Source: Pseudomonas floridensis
GTDB taxonomy: Bacteria; Pseudomonadota; Gammaproteobacteria; Pseudomonadales; Pseudomonadaceae
Length of the DNA: 35,584 nt
NCBI RefSeq assembly: GCF_002087235.1
Contig: NZ_MUIO01000035.1
Coordinates: 1-35,584 of the forward strand
Direction of reading: 5' to 3'
Under the pieces are notes generated by a model. The model ran no database searches and was not told the DNA's origin. It was given only the letters and a program-made list of their open reading frames with translations. Positions 8,135-16,228 of the stretch are shown in pieces. Positions within the stretch are counted from its first letter, which is position 1; every line of letters starts with the position of its first letter. Position numbers and translations under genes: made by a program.

Positions 8135-9391
8135 GGGCAGTCCAATTTTCGCTATTCGAATTTTCAGAGTCAGCACAATAGCTTAGTCGTTTAGTGCTTT
8201 GCATGACGCTCCCCCCCGCGGACTAACAGCCAGAGACCATTCATACATTTACAGCAGAATATTCCTACAAAACTCGAGACGAACGAGCTCTTTTTTATCT
8301 TTTTCACAGAGCCTTTCCTTTTCGGAATTCGATAACAGTACAACTACCCGGAGCGGCTGAACAGAGCATCGCCGGGCCGGATAACTTTTTTCGGCAAGCT
8401 GATCAGCAACTTTTTCCATCATTTGATCAGATTGCTCGCGCCGGACAAACCGGCCTTTGCCGCCAGCCTTGGAGAGGCCTCCTAAAAACGCATTAAACTA
8501 GCTTAGTGCCACCAGTCATGAAAAATGTGCTCGCTTTAGATGCTTGTCTTCTAAGGGCCGACGCTTGCAACTTCGATTCGAATGGTAATGAGCAGGTATG
8601 GCTTGCTGAATTGCGAACCGCTCCTCTGCGCCTGAAGAAACCGGAAAACCGGCTGCGCCAGAACTTGCCTCATTTAATCCTGACCTCCCGAACGCTCGTT
8701 GGCGCCAATGATCAACGTCCGGCTTCCATTGAAAATTACACACTTCAGTAACTTTTATGTGTAAATATATGTTCAAAGAGCGAGCTTACAAAAAACCAAG
8801 AAATTTCCTACAGCCATTTAACCAACGCATCGATTCTCTCCAACCCAGAAAATCAACCTCTCATCCTGAGAGCCTACACCTGATAGTAAAACATACAAAT
8901 TGAACTCATCACCATTTCTTACAAAAACCAAAGCCTTTTTCTGCCCTCTTACACCAGAAAGGGCTCATTCGACAAGGAGCTAATACTAGTTTTCATCACA
9001 AATCCATAGTGAAACGCTTAAAGAGGAAAAGGACTACACCACTCACAGACAACATTTAAACCTATGTAAGACACCCTCAAAACACATAAATAGATTCATG
9101 TAGAGCCTCACTTTTTCACTTGCAAATTCTATTACCAGTCGTTACTTTTTTAATAGAAACTCATTAATCGAGACTATTGAACAGCCTCTCTATTAAAAGA
9201 TATACATGAGTAAGGCCAACTTTAGCGCTCTTCTCACAGCGCCCAGTTAAACCTTGCCCATAAAAACTGAAGCAGTCAGACAACATGAACATGGTATGCC
9301 CGATAGACAGGCGTCTTTGACGCTACCGCCACGGGCCTGAAGACGCGTCTGCGCAGCCATGTATATAACCATGTTCAAAAAGGGATGGACT
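8135..9391. other. Long gene-free interval, AT-rich in its right half
   Basis: About 1.25 kb with no reading frame I can support. From about 8750 to 9240 the base composition is visibly AT-rich compared with the rest of the window, with many A and T runs. Possible small structures include CTCG..CGAG before CTCTTTTTT near 8265-8297 and GCCCT..AGGGC near 8942-8967. It could hold the promoters of the flanking regulators, small RNAs, or remnants of lost genes; none can be shown from the sequence alone. Confidence 0.6.
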
Positions 9392-9919
9392 ATGAATAAC
9401 AAATCTTCTCGCTCATCATCAAAAGCGCCTGTCAGCGTTGATCTGATCACGGCAGTCGAAGCATTTGTGGCCAATGGCGGCGTGATCGCGATGATACCCG
9501 ATCGTGAAGCCACCACTTCCTCCGCGCCCGTGATCACACCTTGCAACCCCCTGGAGGATTCTGATGACGAACAGCTTGCCAAAGTGCAACTGTTGAAAGA
9601 ACTGGTCGCCAAAGGTGCCGGTTTTTCCGCGCTTCAATATTCGCTGAGGATGAACAGAAAAGACATACGACAGCTGGCTGTCGATCATGGTGTGAGAATA
9701 CATTCCAGCCGACCGGTCGAAAAGGCTAAACGAGAAAGCCAACGCGACACGGATGATGTCGATGATGTCATTGCCGGCCACGTGATGCATTACTCGAGCC
9801 TGGGCTATACCGCATCGGAAATTGCTCAAGTCCTTGAGCTCAGCCTGCGCCAAGTGTGGAATATAGGTAAGGCCTATCGGTTCGAACTTAGACAGGAGCG
9901 GGACGGTGATACTGCATGA
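9392..9919 (+). CDS. Hypothetical protein with two HTH-like segments
   Basis: A 175-residue protein of no family I can name. The ATG at 9392 follows AAAGGGATGG; an upstream in-frame ATG at 9359 has no ribosome site. The N-terminus is Ser/Lys-rich, followed by DLITAVEAFVANGGVIAMIP, a pattern (FxxxGGxIxxIP) that I recall from other short Pseudomonas regulatory proteins. Two stretches look like helix-turn-helix units: about 70-102 (LKELVAKGAGFSALQYSL and on to IRQLAVDHGVRI) and about 132-168 (GHVMHYSSLGYTASEIAQVL and on to VWNIGKAYRFEL). A charged linker joins them. The similar spacing suggests an internal duplication. It lies after an AT-rich gap and before an MvaT-like gene, so a DNA-binding role is plausible but unproven. 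Confidence 0.65.
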   Translation: MNNKSSRSSSKAPVSVDLITAVEAFVANGGVIAMIPDREATTSSAPVITPCNPLEDSDDEQLAKVQLLKELVAKGAGFSALQYSLRMNRKDIRQLAVDHGVRIHSSRPVEKAKRESQRDTDDVDDVIAGHVMHYSSLGYTASEIAQVLELSLRQVWNIGKAYRFELRQERDGDTA

Positions 9920-10147
9920 ATGCTCGACTTTCAAACGTGAACGCATGCCAGGTGCGCCGTTGGCAAAGCGAAGAAGCGGCAACTGTGCAGGCGTGTTAAA
10001 GCATCATTATACGAAAAGGTGGGTAAAGCATGACACCTCTAAAATTCAATGCACATCGAGAACCTTTTCCCTAAAAGAAAATGACCGAATATCAACTTTC
10101 ACGACAGTCATAAAGGACTTATCAACCCCTGCAACAAGGACCCGACC

Positions 10148-10423
10148 ATGTCGAAACTAAAAGAATACCGACGACTTGAACAGCAACTGAATACGCAGCT
10201 TGAACGACTTGAAGCACTCGGAAACGACAAAAGGCTTTTAGAAGAAGTCGCTTTCGAGAAAAAGCTTCAGATATTACTTGATCGTTACCGCATCAAGAAA
10301 GACGAGCTTGTCAACTTACTGGGCTTGTCGCTTGGGTGCACAGGTAACAGCGTTGGCGAGGAAAGAACGTCCTGCACCATGAACGGAAGACAGTCGCGCA
10401 AGAGTGGGAAAAGCAGATGCTGA
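10148..10423 (+). CDS. MvaT-family (H-NS-like) protein, probably frameshifted in its C-terminal half
   Basis: Residues 1-60 (MSKLKEYRRLEQQL then LLEEVAFEKKLQILLDRY and LVNLLGLSL) match the oligomerisation domain of MvaT/MvaU, the Pseudomonas H-NS-type xenogeneic silencers. The rest of this frame (GCTGNSVGEERTSCTMNGRQ and on) does not look like the MvaT DNA-binding domain. Another frame between about 10350 and 10431 reads QRWRGKNVLHHERKTVAQEW and then EKQMLNA before a stop, which resembles the MvaT end (GGNHKTLKEWK type). The simplest reading is an indel near 10335-10355 in a once-complete gene. Alternatively the 91-residue product is kept and, having only the oligomerisation domain, could interfere with full-length MvaT. 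AAGGACC precedes the ATG. A terminator follows. Confidence 0.65.
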   Translation: MSKLKEYRRLEQQLNTQLERLEALGNDKRLLEEVAFEKKLQILLDRYRIKKDELVNLLGLSLGCTGNSVGEERTSCTMNGRQSRKSGKSRC

Positions 10424-10459
10424 ATGCCTGAGACAGGTGATTGTTCAGCGAGTATTTTC

Positions 10460-10489
10460 AAATGCAGCCCGGTCAGGGCTGCATTTTCA
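10460..10489. terminator. Bidirectional terminator between the MvaT-like gene and argG
   Basis: An 11-bp stem AAATGCAGCCC (10460-10470) with GGGCTGCATTT (10476-10486) and a 5-nt loop, T-rich on the right and A-rich on the left, lies between two convergent genes, 15 nt from the argG stop. Confidence 0.8.
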
Positions 10490-10503
10490 AACGAGAGACC
10501 CCA

Positions 10504-11721
10504 TCAGAACAGCTTGCGGCCCTTGTTCGCCGCAATGCGCATGCGCAGCGCATTGAGCTTGATGAAGCCAGCGGCGTCGGCCTGATCGTAGGCACCGGCG
10601 TCGTCTTCGAAGGTTGCAATGTTGGCATCGAACAGGGAATCGTCGGACTTGCGACCGGTGACAATCACGTTGCCCTTGTACAGCTTCAGGCGCACTACCC
10701 CGTTCACGTGAACCTGAGACGCATCGATCATCTGTTGCAGCATCAGACGCTCAGGGCTCCACCAGTAGCCGGTGTAGATCAGGCTGGCGTACTTGGCCAT
10801 CAACTCGTCTTTCAGGTGAGCGACTTCACGGTCCAGCGTGATCGACTCGATCGCACGGTGAGCGCGCAACATGATGGTGCCACCCGGGGTCTCGTAGCAG
10901 CCACGGGACTTCATGCCCACGTAACGGTTTTCCACGATGTCCAGACGACCGATACCGTTTTCCCCGCCGATACGGTTCAGGGTAGCCAATACGGTGGCAG
11001 GCGTCATTTCAACGCCGTCCAGCGCGACGATATCGCCATTGCGATAGGTCAACTCCAGGTACGTAGCGACGTTTGGCGCGTCTTCAGGCGACTTGGTCCA
11101 GCGCCACATGTCTTCTTCGTGCTCGGTCCAGGTGTCTTCCAGCACGCCGCCTTCATAGGAAATGTGCAGCAGGTTGGCGTCCATGGAGTACGGTGATTTC
11201 TTCTTGCCGTGACGCTCGATTGGAATACCGTGCTTCTCGGCATAGTCCATCAGCTTCTCACGCGACAGCAGATCCCATTCGCGCCAAGGTGCGATCACTT
11301 TAACGCCTGGTTTCAGTGCATAGGCACCCAGTTCGAAACGGACCTGATCGTTACCCTTGCCGGTTGCGCCATGGGAAATGGCATCAGCGCCGGTTTCGTT
11401 GGCGATTTCGATCAGGCGCTTGGCGATCAGTGGACGAGCGATGGACGTACCCAGCAGGTACTCGCCTTCATAGACGGTGTTGGCACGGAACATCGGGAAC
11501 ACGAAGTCGCGAACGAACTCTTCGCGCAGGTCGTCGATGTAGATTTCCTTCACACCCATGGCCTGAGCCTTGGCGCGTGCAGGCTCGACTTCTTCGCCCT
11601 GACCCAGATCTGCGGTGAAAGTCACCACTTCGCAGTTGTACGTGTCCTGCAGCCACTTGAGGATTACCGAAGTATCCAGACCACCGGAATACGCGAGAAC
11701 TACCTTGTTTACGTCCGCCAT
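10504..11721 (-). CDS. argG: Argininosuccinate synthase
   Basis: Joins citrulline and aspartate with ATP to make argininosuccinate, the penultimate step of arginine synthesis in the cytoplasm. The 405-residue protein carries the N-type PP-loop SGGLDTS at 12-18 and family stretches [24 protein letters not shown] and PETPGGT-like [10 protein letters not shown]. Length and motifs match the short (about 400 aa) class of the enzyme. The start at 11721 follows GGAG at a workable distance. Three 21-bp-phased ArgR half-sites lie 55-117 nt upstream, so arginine control is likely. argF, the preceding step, lies 7.5 kb away with its own ArgR-like sites. Confidence 0.98.
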   Translation of the reverse strand: MADVNKVVLAYSGGLDTSVILKWLQDTYNCEVVTFTADLGQGEEVEPARAKAQAMGVKEIYIDDLREEFVRDFVFPMFRANTVYEGEYLLGTSIARPLIAKRLIEIANETGADAISHGATGKGNDQVRFELGAYALKPGVKVIAPWREWDLLSREKLMDYAEKHGIPIERHGKKKSPYSMDANLLHISYEGGVLEDTWTEHEEDMWRWTKSPEDAPNVATYLELTYRNGDIVALDGVEMTPATVLATLNRIGGENGIGRLDIVENRYVGMKSRGCYETPGGTIMLRAHRAIESITLDREVAHLKDELMAKYASLIYTGYWWSPERLMLQQMIDASQVHVNGVVRLKLYKGNVIVTGRKSDDSLFDANIATFEDDAGAYDQADAAGFIKLNALRMRIAANKGRKLF

Positions 11722-11775
11722 GCCATCACTCCACCGCGTTGTACGGAAAACCGACGATTCTACCGTTCACAGCAG

Positions 11776-11838
11776 GAAATTTACAGGGGCGCGACAGCTT
11801 GTGACGACGAGGCGACAGAATTTGTCAGCCTCGCGACA
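11776..11838 (-). promoter_or_regulatory. Three tandem ArgR half-sites upstream of argG
   Basis: On the minus strand TGTCGC occurs three times, at 11838-11833, 11817-11812 and 11796-11791, spaced exactly 21 bp. The Pseudomonas ArgR half-site is TGTCGC-N8-AA-N5, which is 21 bp long and used as tandem direct repeats. The site nearest argG reads TGTCGCGCCCCTGTAA and fits exactly; the other two have CA at the AA position. TAGAAT further downstream (about 11757-11762) may be the -10 element. Confidence 0.7.
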
Positions 11839-11852
11839 GAATGGGTGAGTGA

Positions 11853-12755
11853 TCAGGAGGTGTGAGCAGCGCTCGCCGAGGCGACCGGCACAGGACGCTC
11901 TTCAGGCGCGACGCGCTCAAGGTGCACGTTTACGCGACGGTTGCGCGCCCGGTTGGCATTATTGGTGTTGGGAGCCAGCGGATAGCGCTCACCATGGAAC
12001 CTCAGCGTGATCTGCTGTTCCGGAATGCCTTGGGCCTTGAGGTAATCCATGACCGCCAATGCCCGGCGACGTGAAAGATCACGATTGGTCAGGCGATTGC
12101 CGCTGTTATCCGAGTGGCCGTCCAGTTCGATGTGGTTGACCGTCGGATCAGCCTTCAGGTAGGCAACCATGTTGTCCAGCCGGGCCTTGGCCGCCGCGTC
12201 CAGTTCAATGCCGCCGCCCGGAAAACCGACTTCAGCCTGTTTGACCTGATCGAAGTTCATCGGCAGCAGTTTGGCGGTACAGGCCTGATAATCGGCGAAA
12301 GCCTTGCTGAACTTGACCGGCAGTAGACGCACCTCCATCTGCCCGCCATCACGGGAATAATGACGGATCAGCGGCGTGCGCCCCTCCATCAGTCCGCTGA
12401 TCAGACGTCCGGCCTGGGCATGAGAGGTATTGAAGGGTATTTCACCATTGCTGACGCGCACCGATCCCAGATTGATGTCGCCCCGTCCTGGTTGCCAGGG
12501 TGCGGCCGCAGCCAGCAAGGTCGCGGAACCGTTGCCCAGCATGTTGTAGGACGCCTTGAGCCGGAAGGTGGCCTGCTCACCCGCACGGCGCACGAACTCA
12601 CCCACACCGAAATCGGTGATGGGCTGAGTCAGACGGCACTCGAACTGATCGCCTTCGACTTTCCATTCGATGCTTTCCAGACGCGTCTGGAAATTGATGG
12701 CCATCGCTGGAAGGCTGGCGAACACGCTGAGCAGGGCTAGATATCGCTGGCGCAC
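11853..12755 (-). CDS. motY: MotY-like flagellar stator-associated protein (OmpA C-terminal domain)
   Basis: A periplasmic protein of about 300 residues. It starts with a Sec signal peptide (MRQRYLALLSVFASLPAMA), then a MotY-type N-terminal domain (about 20-155), then an OmpA-like peptidoglycan-binding domain (about 175-280) with IELDGHSDNSGNRLTNRDLS and RRRALAVMDYL. In Pseudomonas, MotY sits at the flagellar basal body and supports stator function. The argG-motY-pyrC-rnt order is the one in which P. aeruginosa motY is found. I prefer the GTG at 12755 because GGAG lies about 5 nt before it; a GTG at 12767 would add four residues but has no ribosome site. Confidence 0.88.
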   Translation of the reverse strand: MRQRYLALLSVFASLPAMAINFQTRLESIEWKVEGDQFECRLTQPITDFGVGEFVRRAGEQATFRLKASYNMLGNGSATLLAAAAPWQPGRGDINLGSVRVSNGEIPFNTSHAQAGRLISGLMEGRTPLIRHYSRDGGQMEVRLLPVKFSKAFADYQACTAKLLPMNFDQVKQAEVGFPGGGIELDAAAKARLDNMVAYLKADPTVNHIELDGHSDNSGNRLTNRDLSRRRALAVMDYLKAQGIPEQQITLRFHGERYPLAPNTNNANRARNRRVNVHLERVAPEERPVPVASASAAHTS

Positions 12756-12900
12756 GGGAGGCTCCACTTGAAATGATCGCGAAACAAATACACTTTCTAT
12801 GTCGAGCTATCGGTAAGTTCCTGCAAAACTTGATAGCGGGTGCCTGAGAGAGTCTTTTCCGGTAGCATTCCCTGCGAGTTTGACCCGCCTGGAATCCCCA

Positions 12901-13944
12901 ATGTCTGACCGCCTGACCCTTCTGCGTCCCGACGACTGGCACATCCATCTCCGTGACGGAGCTGTTTTGCCCCACACCGTCGCTGACGTAGCGCGCACTT
13001 TTGGCCGCGCAATCATCATGCCCAACCTCGTGCCGCCGGTTCGCAATGCCCAGCAAGCCGATGCCTATCGTCAGCGCATTCTCGCTGCACGTCCGGCCGG
13101 TAGCCGCTTCGAGCCGTTGATGGTGCTTTATCTCACCGACCAGACAACGCCCGAAGACATTCGCACGGCCAAGGCCAGCGGTTTTGTCTACGCAGCCAAG
13201 CTGTACCCGGCTGGCGCCACGACCAATTCCGACTCGGGCGTGACCAGCATCGACAAAATCTACCCGGCCCTCGAAGCCATGGCGGAAGTCGGCATGCTGC
13301 TGCTGGTGCATGGCGAAGTGACGCGCGGTGAGATCGACGTCTTTGATCGCGAGAAAGTGTTCATCGACGAACACCTGCGTCGTGTCGTCGAACGGTTCCC
13401 GGCACTCAAGGTGGTGTTCGAACACATCACCACCGGCGACGCCGTGCAGTTCGTCAATGAAGCATCGGCCAATGTCGCGGCGACCATCACCGCGCATCAC
13501 CTGCTTTATAACCGCAACCACATGCTGGTCGGTGGTATTCGCCCGCACTTCTATTGCCTGCCGATCCTCAAGCGCAATACCCATCAGACGTCTTTGCTGG
13601 ACGCCGCCACCAGCGGCAACGGCAAATTCTTTCTGGGCACCGACTCCGCTCCGCATGCACAACATGCCAAGGAAGCGGCATGCGGTTGCGCCGGTTGCTA
13701 CACCGCTTTCGCGGCCATCGAGATGTACGCCGAAGCCTTCGAGCAACGTAATGCGCTGGATAGGCTGGAGGGCTTCGCCAGCCTTCACGGTCCGGCGTTC
13801 TACGGCCTGCCAGCCAACCAGGACACCATCACGCTGGTGCGTGAGGAGTGGACTGCCCCCGCCAGCCTGCCGTTTGGCGAGTTGTCCGTAATACCGCTGC
13901 GCGCAGGTGAAAAACTGCGCTGGCGCCTGGAGGAAAACGCGTGA
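12901..13944 (+). CDS. pyrC: Dihydroorotase
   Basis: Cyclises carbamoyl aspartate to dihydroorotate in pyrimidine synthesis. The ATG at 12901 gives 347 residues that align with E. coli PyrC (348 aa), a class II dihydroorotase. Zinc ligands H14 and H16 are in [11 protein letters not shown]100 ([10 protein letters not shown]) is the expected carboxylated bridging lysine; VFEHITT and the GTDSAPH motif with the catalytic Asp follow. A longer frame from 12880 adds residues outside the family alignment. It overlaps rnt by 4 nt, so the two are translationally coupled. Confidence 0.97.
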   Translation: MSDRLTLLRPDDWHIHLRDGAVLPHTVADVARTFGRAIIMPNLVPPVRNAQQADAYRQRILAARPAGSRFEPLMVLYLTDQTTPEDIRTAKASGFVYAAKLYPAGATTNSDSGVTSIDKIYPALEAMAEVGMLLLVHGEVTRGEIDVFDREKVFIDEHLRRVVERFPALKVVFEHITTGDAVQFVNEASANVAATITAHHLLYNRNHMLVGGIRPHFYCLPILKRNTHQTSLLDAATSGNGKFFLGTDSAPHAQHAKEAACGCAGCYTAFAAIEMYAEAFEQRNALDRLEGFASLHGPAFYGLPANQDTITLVREEWTAPASLPFGELSVIPLRAGEKLRWRLEENA

Positions 13945-14618
13945 GTGAAGATCATTTCGACGACGAACTGGAAGGTCATGGTGGTGGCATCGGGTCCCGT
14001 CATCCCATGGCGGCCCGCTTTCGCGGCTATCTGCCGGTCGTCATCGATGTAGAGACCGGTGGCTTCAACTCGGCCACCGACGCGCTGCTTGAGATCGCCG
14101 CCGTCACCATCGGCATGGACGAAAGGGGCTTCGTGTTCCCCGAGCACACCCACTTCTTCCGGGTCGAACCGTTCGAAGGCGCGAACATCGAAGCGGCTGC
14201 ACTGGAGTTTACCGGCATCAAGCTGGACCACCCGCTGCGCATGGCCGTCAGCGAAGAAACAGCCCTGACCGACATCTTTCGCGGCGTGCGCAAGGCCCTC
14301 AAGGCCAACGGCTGCAAACGCGCGGTGCTGGTAGGCCACAACGCCAGCTTCGACCTGGGCTTTCTCAACGCAGCCGTCGCTCGCCTGGACATGAAGCGCA
14401 ACCCGTTTCATCCGTTTTCAAGCTTCGACACCGCGACCCTTGCGGGCCTGGCCTACGGTCAGACTGTTCTTGCCAAAGCCTGCCAGGCTGCCGGTATCGA
14501 TTTCGACGGCCGCGAAGCCCACTCCGCACGCTACGACACGGAAAAGACCGCCGAGCTGTTCTGCGGCATCGTCAACCGCTGGAAGGAAATGGGCGGCTGG
14601 GAAGACTTCGACGACTGA
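13941..14618 (+). CDS. rnt: Ribonuclease T
   Basis: A 3'-5' exoribonuclease of the DEDDh group that trims the 3' ends of tRNA and other stable RNAs. The 225-residue protein has all catalytic residues: D36 and E38 ([11 protein letters not shown]), D138 ([10 protein letters not shown]), H194 and D199 ([14 protein letters not shown]). The GTG start at 13941 overlaps the pyrC stop codon, which argues for coupled translation and explains the non-ATG start. A terminator follows. Confidence 0.97.
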   Translation: MSEDHFDDELEGHGGGIGSRHPMAARFRGYLPVVIDVETGGFNSATDALLEIAAVTIGMDERGFVFPEHTHFFRVEPFEGANIEAAALEFTGIKLDHPLRMAVSEETALTDIFRGVRKALKANGCKRAVLVGHNASFDLGFLNAAVARLDMKRNPFHPFSSFDTATLAGLAYGQTVLAKACQAAGIDFDGREAHSARYDTEKTAELFCGIVNRWKEMGGWEDFDD

Positions 14619-14640
14619 GGCCTGACCTGCTCGTGAACAG

Positions 14641-14662
14641 ACCGGCCCTGTGCCGGTTTTTT
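14641..14662 (+). terminator. Terminator of pyrC-rnt
   Basis: ACCGGC (14641-14646) pairs with GCCGGT (14652-14657), followed by TTTTT. Confidence 0.85.
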
Positions 14663-14750
14663 CATGGGCGCGACTCATGAAAGTATTTGGTTAAAGCGGT
14701 GGAATGACCATTCATCGACCTGCCTGAAGCGCACCCAAAACAGTTTTGAC

Positions 14751-14771
14751 AAGCATTCTCATTACCATTAA
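14751..14771. promoter_or_regulatory. Fur-like box upstream of bfd
   Basis: AAGCATTCTCATTACCATTAA; the reverse strand reads as three AAT-containing hexamers (TAATGG, TAATGA, GAATGC), as expected of Fur sites (GATAAT repeats). It is 44 nt before the bfd start. A similar sequence, 16 of 21 positions identical, precedes bfr at 15118-15138. Confidence 0.55.
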
Positions 14772-14814
14772 GCTCCTGATCACCCAGCCATAAACCAGCG
14801 ATGGTCCATAGCTT

Positions 14815-15033
14815 ATGTATGTATGTCTCTGCCAAGGTGTTACTGACGGTCAAATCCGGGAAGCGATTCTGGAAGGTTGCTGCAGTTATCGTGAAGTTCG
14901 CGAGACGCTGGGTGTTGCGAGTAAATGTGGAAAATGTGCCTGCCTGGCGAAGGAAGTGGTGCGTGATACCCTGACCGAACTGCAAAGCAGTCACGCCGCG
15001 CTGGGTTATGCGACAGAATTTACAGCGGCCTGA
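14815..15033 (+). CDS. bfd: Bacterioferritin-associated ferredoxin
   Basis: A 72-residue [2Fe-2S] protein that passes electrons to bacterioferritin so that stored iron can be reduced and released. The cluster ligands are C4, C6, C38 and C41 (CLC at the N-terminus, CGKC in the middle), the pattern typical of Bfd. It is directly upstream of bfr, as in other pseudomonads, but has its own terminator, so the two are separately transcribed. The Fur-like box upstream fits induction under iron starvation, when release of stored iron is needed. Confidence 0.96.
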   Translation: MYVCLCQGVTDGQIREAILEGCCSYREVRETLGVASKCGKCACLAKEVVRDTLTELQSSHAALGYATEFTAA

Positions 15034-15050
15034 TACCCCCTCTTTCAAAG

Positions 15051-15076
15051 AACCGGACTTGATGTCCGGTTTTTTT
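15051..15076 (+). terminator. Terminator of bfd
   Basis: AACCGGA (15051-15057) pairs with TCCGGTT (15065-15071) and runs into TTTTTT. Confidence 0.88.
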
Positions 15077-15117
15077 ATGCCTGTAATTCAAGCGCTTAGC
15101 GTCAAGATGCGGAACTC

Positions 15118-15138
15118 AAACATTCTTATTCCTATTTA
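15118..15138. promoter_or_regulatory. Fur-like box upstream of bfr
   Basis: AAACATTCTTATTCCTATTTA resembles the bfd box in sequence and lies about 95 nt before the bfr ATG, in an AT-rich stretch (15118-15165). Whether Fur binds here, and with which sign, cannot be told from sequence. Confidence 0.35.
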
Positions 15139-15232
15139 AATTCACTTATTATTCAATAACTTAGGTTTGACAGCGATTCGTGCGCGGCTCACACTCGCCG
15201 CTTATAGACAAACCATCGGCAGGACCTCGAAC

Positions 15233-15703
15233 ATGAAAGGCGACATTACAGTCATCCAGCATCTCAACAAGATCCTCGGAAACGAGCTGGTCGCGATCAA
15301 TCAATACTTTCTGCATGCACGCATGTACGAAGATTGGGGCCTGAAAAAGCTGGGTGCTCATGAGTACCATGAGTCCATCGACGAGATGAAGCACGCTGAC
15401 AAGATCATCAAGCGCATTCTGTTCCTGGAAGGCCTGCCGAATCTGCAAGACCTGGGCAAGATCCTGATTGGGGAACACACCCGCGAAATGCTCGAGTGCG
15501 ACCTCAAGATCGAGCAAAAAGGCCTGGCCGATCTGAAAGCAGCCATTGCTCACTTCGAGACCGTTGGCGATTTCGGCAGCCGTGAGCTGCTGGAAGATAT
15601 CCTCGAATCCGAGGAAGAACACATCGACTGGCTGGAAACCCAATTGGGCCTGATCGACAAGGTGGGCATCGAAAACTACCTGCAATCGCAGATGGGCGAC
15701 TGA
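15233..15703 (+). CDS. bfr: Bacterioferritin, haem-binding type
   Basis: A 24-mer iron-storage protein that oxidises Fe(II) at a di-iron ferroxidase centre. The ATG at 15233 after AGGA gives 156 residues, colinear with E. coli Bfr. Ferroxidase ligands E18, E51 and H54 are visible ([19 protein letters not shown]), and the later [12 protein letters not shown] supplies the second Glu and His. M52 is the haem ligand, so this is the haem-containing BfrB type, the one served by Bfd in P. aeruginosa. A longer frame from 15167 is an upstream in-frame extension without a ribosome site. A terminator follows. Confidence 0.97.
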   Translation: MKGDITVIQHLNKILGNELVAINQYFLHARMYEDWGLKKLGAHEYHESIDEMKHADKIIKRILFLEGLPNLQDLGKILIGEHTREMLECDLKIEQKGLADLKAAIAHFETVGDFGSRELLEDILESEEEHIDWLETQLGLIDKVGIENYLQSQMGD

Positions 15704-15720
15704 TTCGTAAGCCCACAATA

Positions 15721-15755
15721 GAAAAAGCCCGCCTCCTTGGAGAGCGGGCTTTTTC
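15721..15755. terminator. Terminator of bfr, possibly shared with grxD
   Basis: AAAAAGCCCGC (15722-15732) pairs with GCGGGCTTTTT (15744-15754) around an 11-nt loop. The symmetrical A/T flanks let it work on both strands between the convergent genes bfr and grxD. Confidence 0.88.
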
Positions 15756-15813
15756 ATGCCTGTAAAGCATTTGATGGGCCAGACCGTTACCACTGCCCCA
15801 CCAACAGGCGGTG

Positions 15814-16140
15814 TTACTGAGCCTTGGCGGCCGAAGCGTTCTTGACCAGTTCCTGCAGAGAACCGTCAGCCATCATCTCGGTGATAATGTCGCTGCCGCC
15901 GACCAGTTCGCCCGCCACCCACAGTTGCGGGAATGTCGGCCAGTTGGCGTACTTGGGCAGGTTCGCGCGGATTTCAGGGTTTTGCAGGATATCGACGTAA
16001 GCGAACTTCTCGCCGCACGCCATCAACGCCTGGGAAGCCTTGGCCGAAAAGCCGCACTGTGGCGCGTTGGGAGCGCCTTTCATGTAAAGCAGAATGGTGT
16101 TGTTGGCAATCTGCTCTTTGATTGTTTCGATGATATCCAT
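15814..16140 (-). CDS. grxD: Monothiol glutaredoxin (Grx4/GrxD type)
   Basis: A 108-residue CGFS-type glutaredoxin that binds and hands on [2Fe-2S] clusters in the cytoplasm. The active-site motif CGFS is at 29-32, and WPTFPQLWVAGELVGGSDI carries the glutathione-binding TFPQ and GGSDI elements. The ATG at 16140 follows GAGGTG at good distance and gives the normal family length; the in-frame extension upstream to 16260 overlaps the molybdoenzyme gene and is rejected. Its position beside bacterioferritin makes a local iron/Fe-S theme. Confidence 0.96.
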   Translation of the reverse strand: MDIIETIKEQIANNTILLYMKGAPNAPQCGFSAKASQALMACGEKFAYVDILQNPEIRANLPKYANWPTFPQLWVAGELVGGSDIITEMMADGSLQELVKNASAAKAQ

Positions 16141-16228
16141 GGAGCACCTCGGCTGAATTTTCCGACTCAGTTGTCGGCACGGTGGCGCATTGTAACGGAA
16201 TCCCGAGTAAGACGCTCTGTCTTGAGCC

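Noticed and set aside
8506..8751. Possible 81-codon gene in the AT-rich gap
   Set aside because: It has a GTG start without ribosome site, no domain, and codon use unlike the neighbours; not supported.
9906..10160. 84-codon frame between the HTH protein and the MvaT-like gene
   Set aside because: It overlaps both neighbours, has no ribosome site and unusual composition; the MvaT-like start with its AAGGACC site runs against it.
12598..13788. 396-codon minus-strand frame opposite pyrC
   Set aside because: Antisense to pyrC, with no recognisable domain; a shadow frame.
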